Below the pieces are notes generated by a model. That model was not told the origin of the DNA and did not search any database. It saw only the letters and a program-made list of their open reading frames with translations. The position numbers and the translations under genes were made by a program. From Echinarachnius parma (taxonomy: Eukaryota > Echinodermata > Echinoidea > Clypeasteroida > Echinarachniidae): a stretch of 64,000 bases of DNA. Position 1 is the stretch's first letter; every line of letters starts with the position of its first letter. Positions 63,225-64,000 of the stretch are shown here, piece by piece. Where the stretch lies: the NCBI GenBank assembly GCA_037951105.1, contig JBAMJV010003227.1, positions 1-64,000 on the forward strand. The letters run 5' to 3'.

Positions 63225-63705
63225 GGTTCTAGGACTACTACCCCCTGGACAACCACCCCCCGGACGATTACCCCCCGGACAACTACCCCCCTAGGACAAT
63301 TACCCCCCGGACAACTACCACCCGGACAATTACCCCCCTAGGACAATTACCCCCCAAGACAATTACCCCCCAAGACAATTACCCCCCGAGACAATTACCC
63401 CCCAAGACAATTACCCCCCAAGACAATTACCCCCAAGACAACTACCCCCCAAGACAACTACCCCCCAAGACAACTACCCCCGGACAATTACCCCCCGGAC
63501 AACTACCCCCCGGACAACTACCCCCCGGACAATTACCCCCCGGACGATTACCCCCCGGACAACTACCCCCCGGACAACTTACCCCCCGGTCAACTACCCC
63601 CCGGACAACTACCTCCCGGACAACTACCCCCCGGACAATCACCCCCCGGACAACTACCCCCCGGAATATTACCCCCCGGACAACTACCCCATGGATAATT
63701 ACCGT
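63225..63705. repeat. 15-bp minisatellite, CCCCCCGGACAACTA
   Basis: About 31 units of CCCCCCGGACAAYTA with variants (CAAGACAAYTA, CTAGGACAATTA). The complementary strand has regular runs of six G, a possible G-quadruplex former. The minus-strand frame of V-R-G-V-V repeats is an artefact. Confidence 0.9.
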
Positions 63706-64000
63706 CGCTGATTTAGACCACTGTTTTAGTTTTGTAAGCAGGGAGTTGGGGTCGTCAAATGTCAAATGGGCCGATCGCTGCCCGAGACCGAGAACGATAA
63801 AAAGTGGACCTTTCTGAATGGGGGGGGGGGTGTACGCACCCCCATGCTACGGGACTGCCAATACACGAATATACTGCAGACATCGTACGATATCGCAATC
63901 CGAAATGTAGGTAAAAAGATTGTGCGGCATTCGGTGCATGTGTGACATAGACGTATCACATGTTCTATATGTTTTTCGGTCAATTTCGTAAGCTTTTCAT
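63706..64000. other. Right edge, poly-G repeat scrap
   Basis: GACCACTGTTTTAGTTTTGT, CCGAGACCGAGAACG and a G-run near 63820 resemble the repeat at 56.5-56.7 kb. No reductase exon is seen before the edge. Confidence 0.4.

Noticed and set aside
63442..63765. 107-codon frame with V-R-G-V-V repeats resembling a structural protein
   Set aside because: It is produced by the 15-bp minisatellite; the period divisible by three keeps the frame open.

Overview
The window looks like a piece of a repeat-rich animal genome. Short exons with consensus GT/AG splice sites and good codon structure lie tens of kilobases apart, separated by introns full of inverted-repeat DNA transposons, TTAA-flanked MITEs, decayed LINEs, tRNA-derived SINEs, microsatellites and long G/C homopolymers. 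The repeat style and protein content fit a marine deuterostome invertebrate (echinoderm or hemichordate), but no marker here fixes the phylum; that is inference. There are no bacterial operons and no CRISPR array. Three host genes are supported. (1) Plus strand, 651 to at least 40280: an MFS transporter of the SLC18B1 (vesicular polyamine transporter) type in ten recognised exons, with an unusually long acidic N-terminal extension. Exons 1 to 9 keep phase across every junction. The exon for TM10 and the last exon(s) were not found. A second, same-length, in-frame copy of exon 3 lies 107 bases upstream of it. (2) Minus strand, 48682-48307: one exon with a death-domain-like fold from a gene whose other exons are not securely found. 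(3) Minus strand, 62495-56199: the last four coding exons of a carbonyl-reductase-like (CBR1-type) short-chain dehydrogenase, including the catalytic Ser, the YxxxK motif and the stop codon. Its 5' exons lie beyond the right edge.

Layout. 1-650: upstream region with diverged 111-bp direct repeats. 0.8-7.5 kb: intron 1 with MITEs. 8.1-12.6 kb: intron 2 with a dispersed 13-mer (GTAACGGAATTAC) and a foldback element. 13.2-16.2 kb: a 3-kb foldback. 16.3-18.1 kb: TTAA MITEs and a minisatellite. 18.3-31.3 kb: an RTE-like LINE relic split by a 9.8-kb insertion with about 400-bp inverted termini and a TA duplication, and split again near 29.5 kb. The large insertion holds several tandem arrays built on AACGTT palindromes. 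32.4-40.3 kb: exons 6 to 10 with CR1-like and L2-like LINE relics. 38.9-43.5 kb: a pair of inverted repeat copies flanking exon 10. 43.5-48.3 kb: intergenic repeats. 48.3-56 kb: the death-domain exon, a transposase relic, AT-rich repeats, an array of RFX X-box-like sites and a SINE palindrome. 56.2-62.5 kb: the reductase gene, with a large foldback element in two of its introns. 63.2-63.7 kb: a 15-bp minisatellite.

The three genes show no evident functional link. The most unusual content is in the non-coding DNA: several introns carry one short motif repeated within otherwise diverged sequence, and there is a long-terminal-inverted-repeat element with no recognisable transposase. No clearly new protein system was found.
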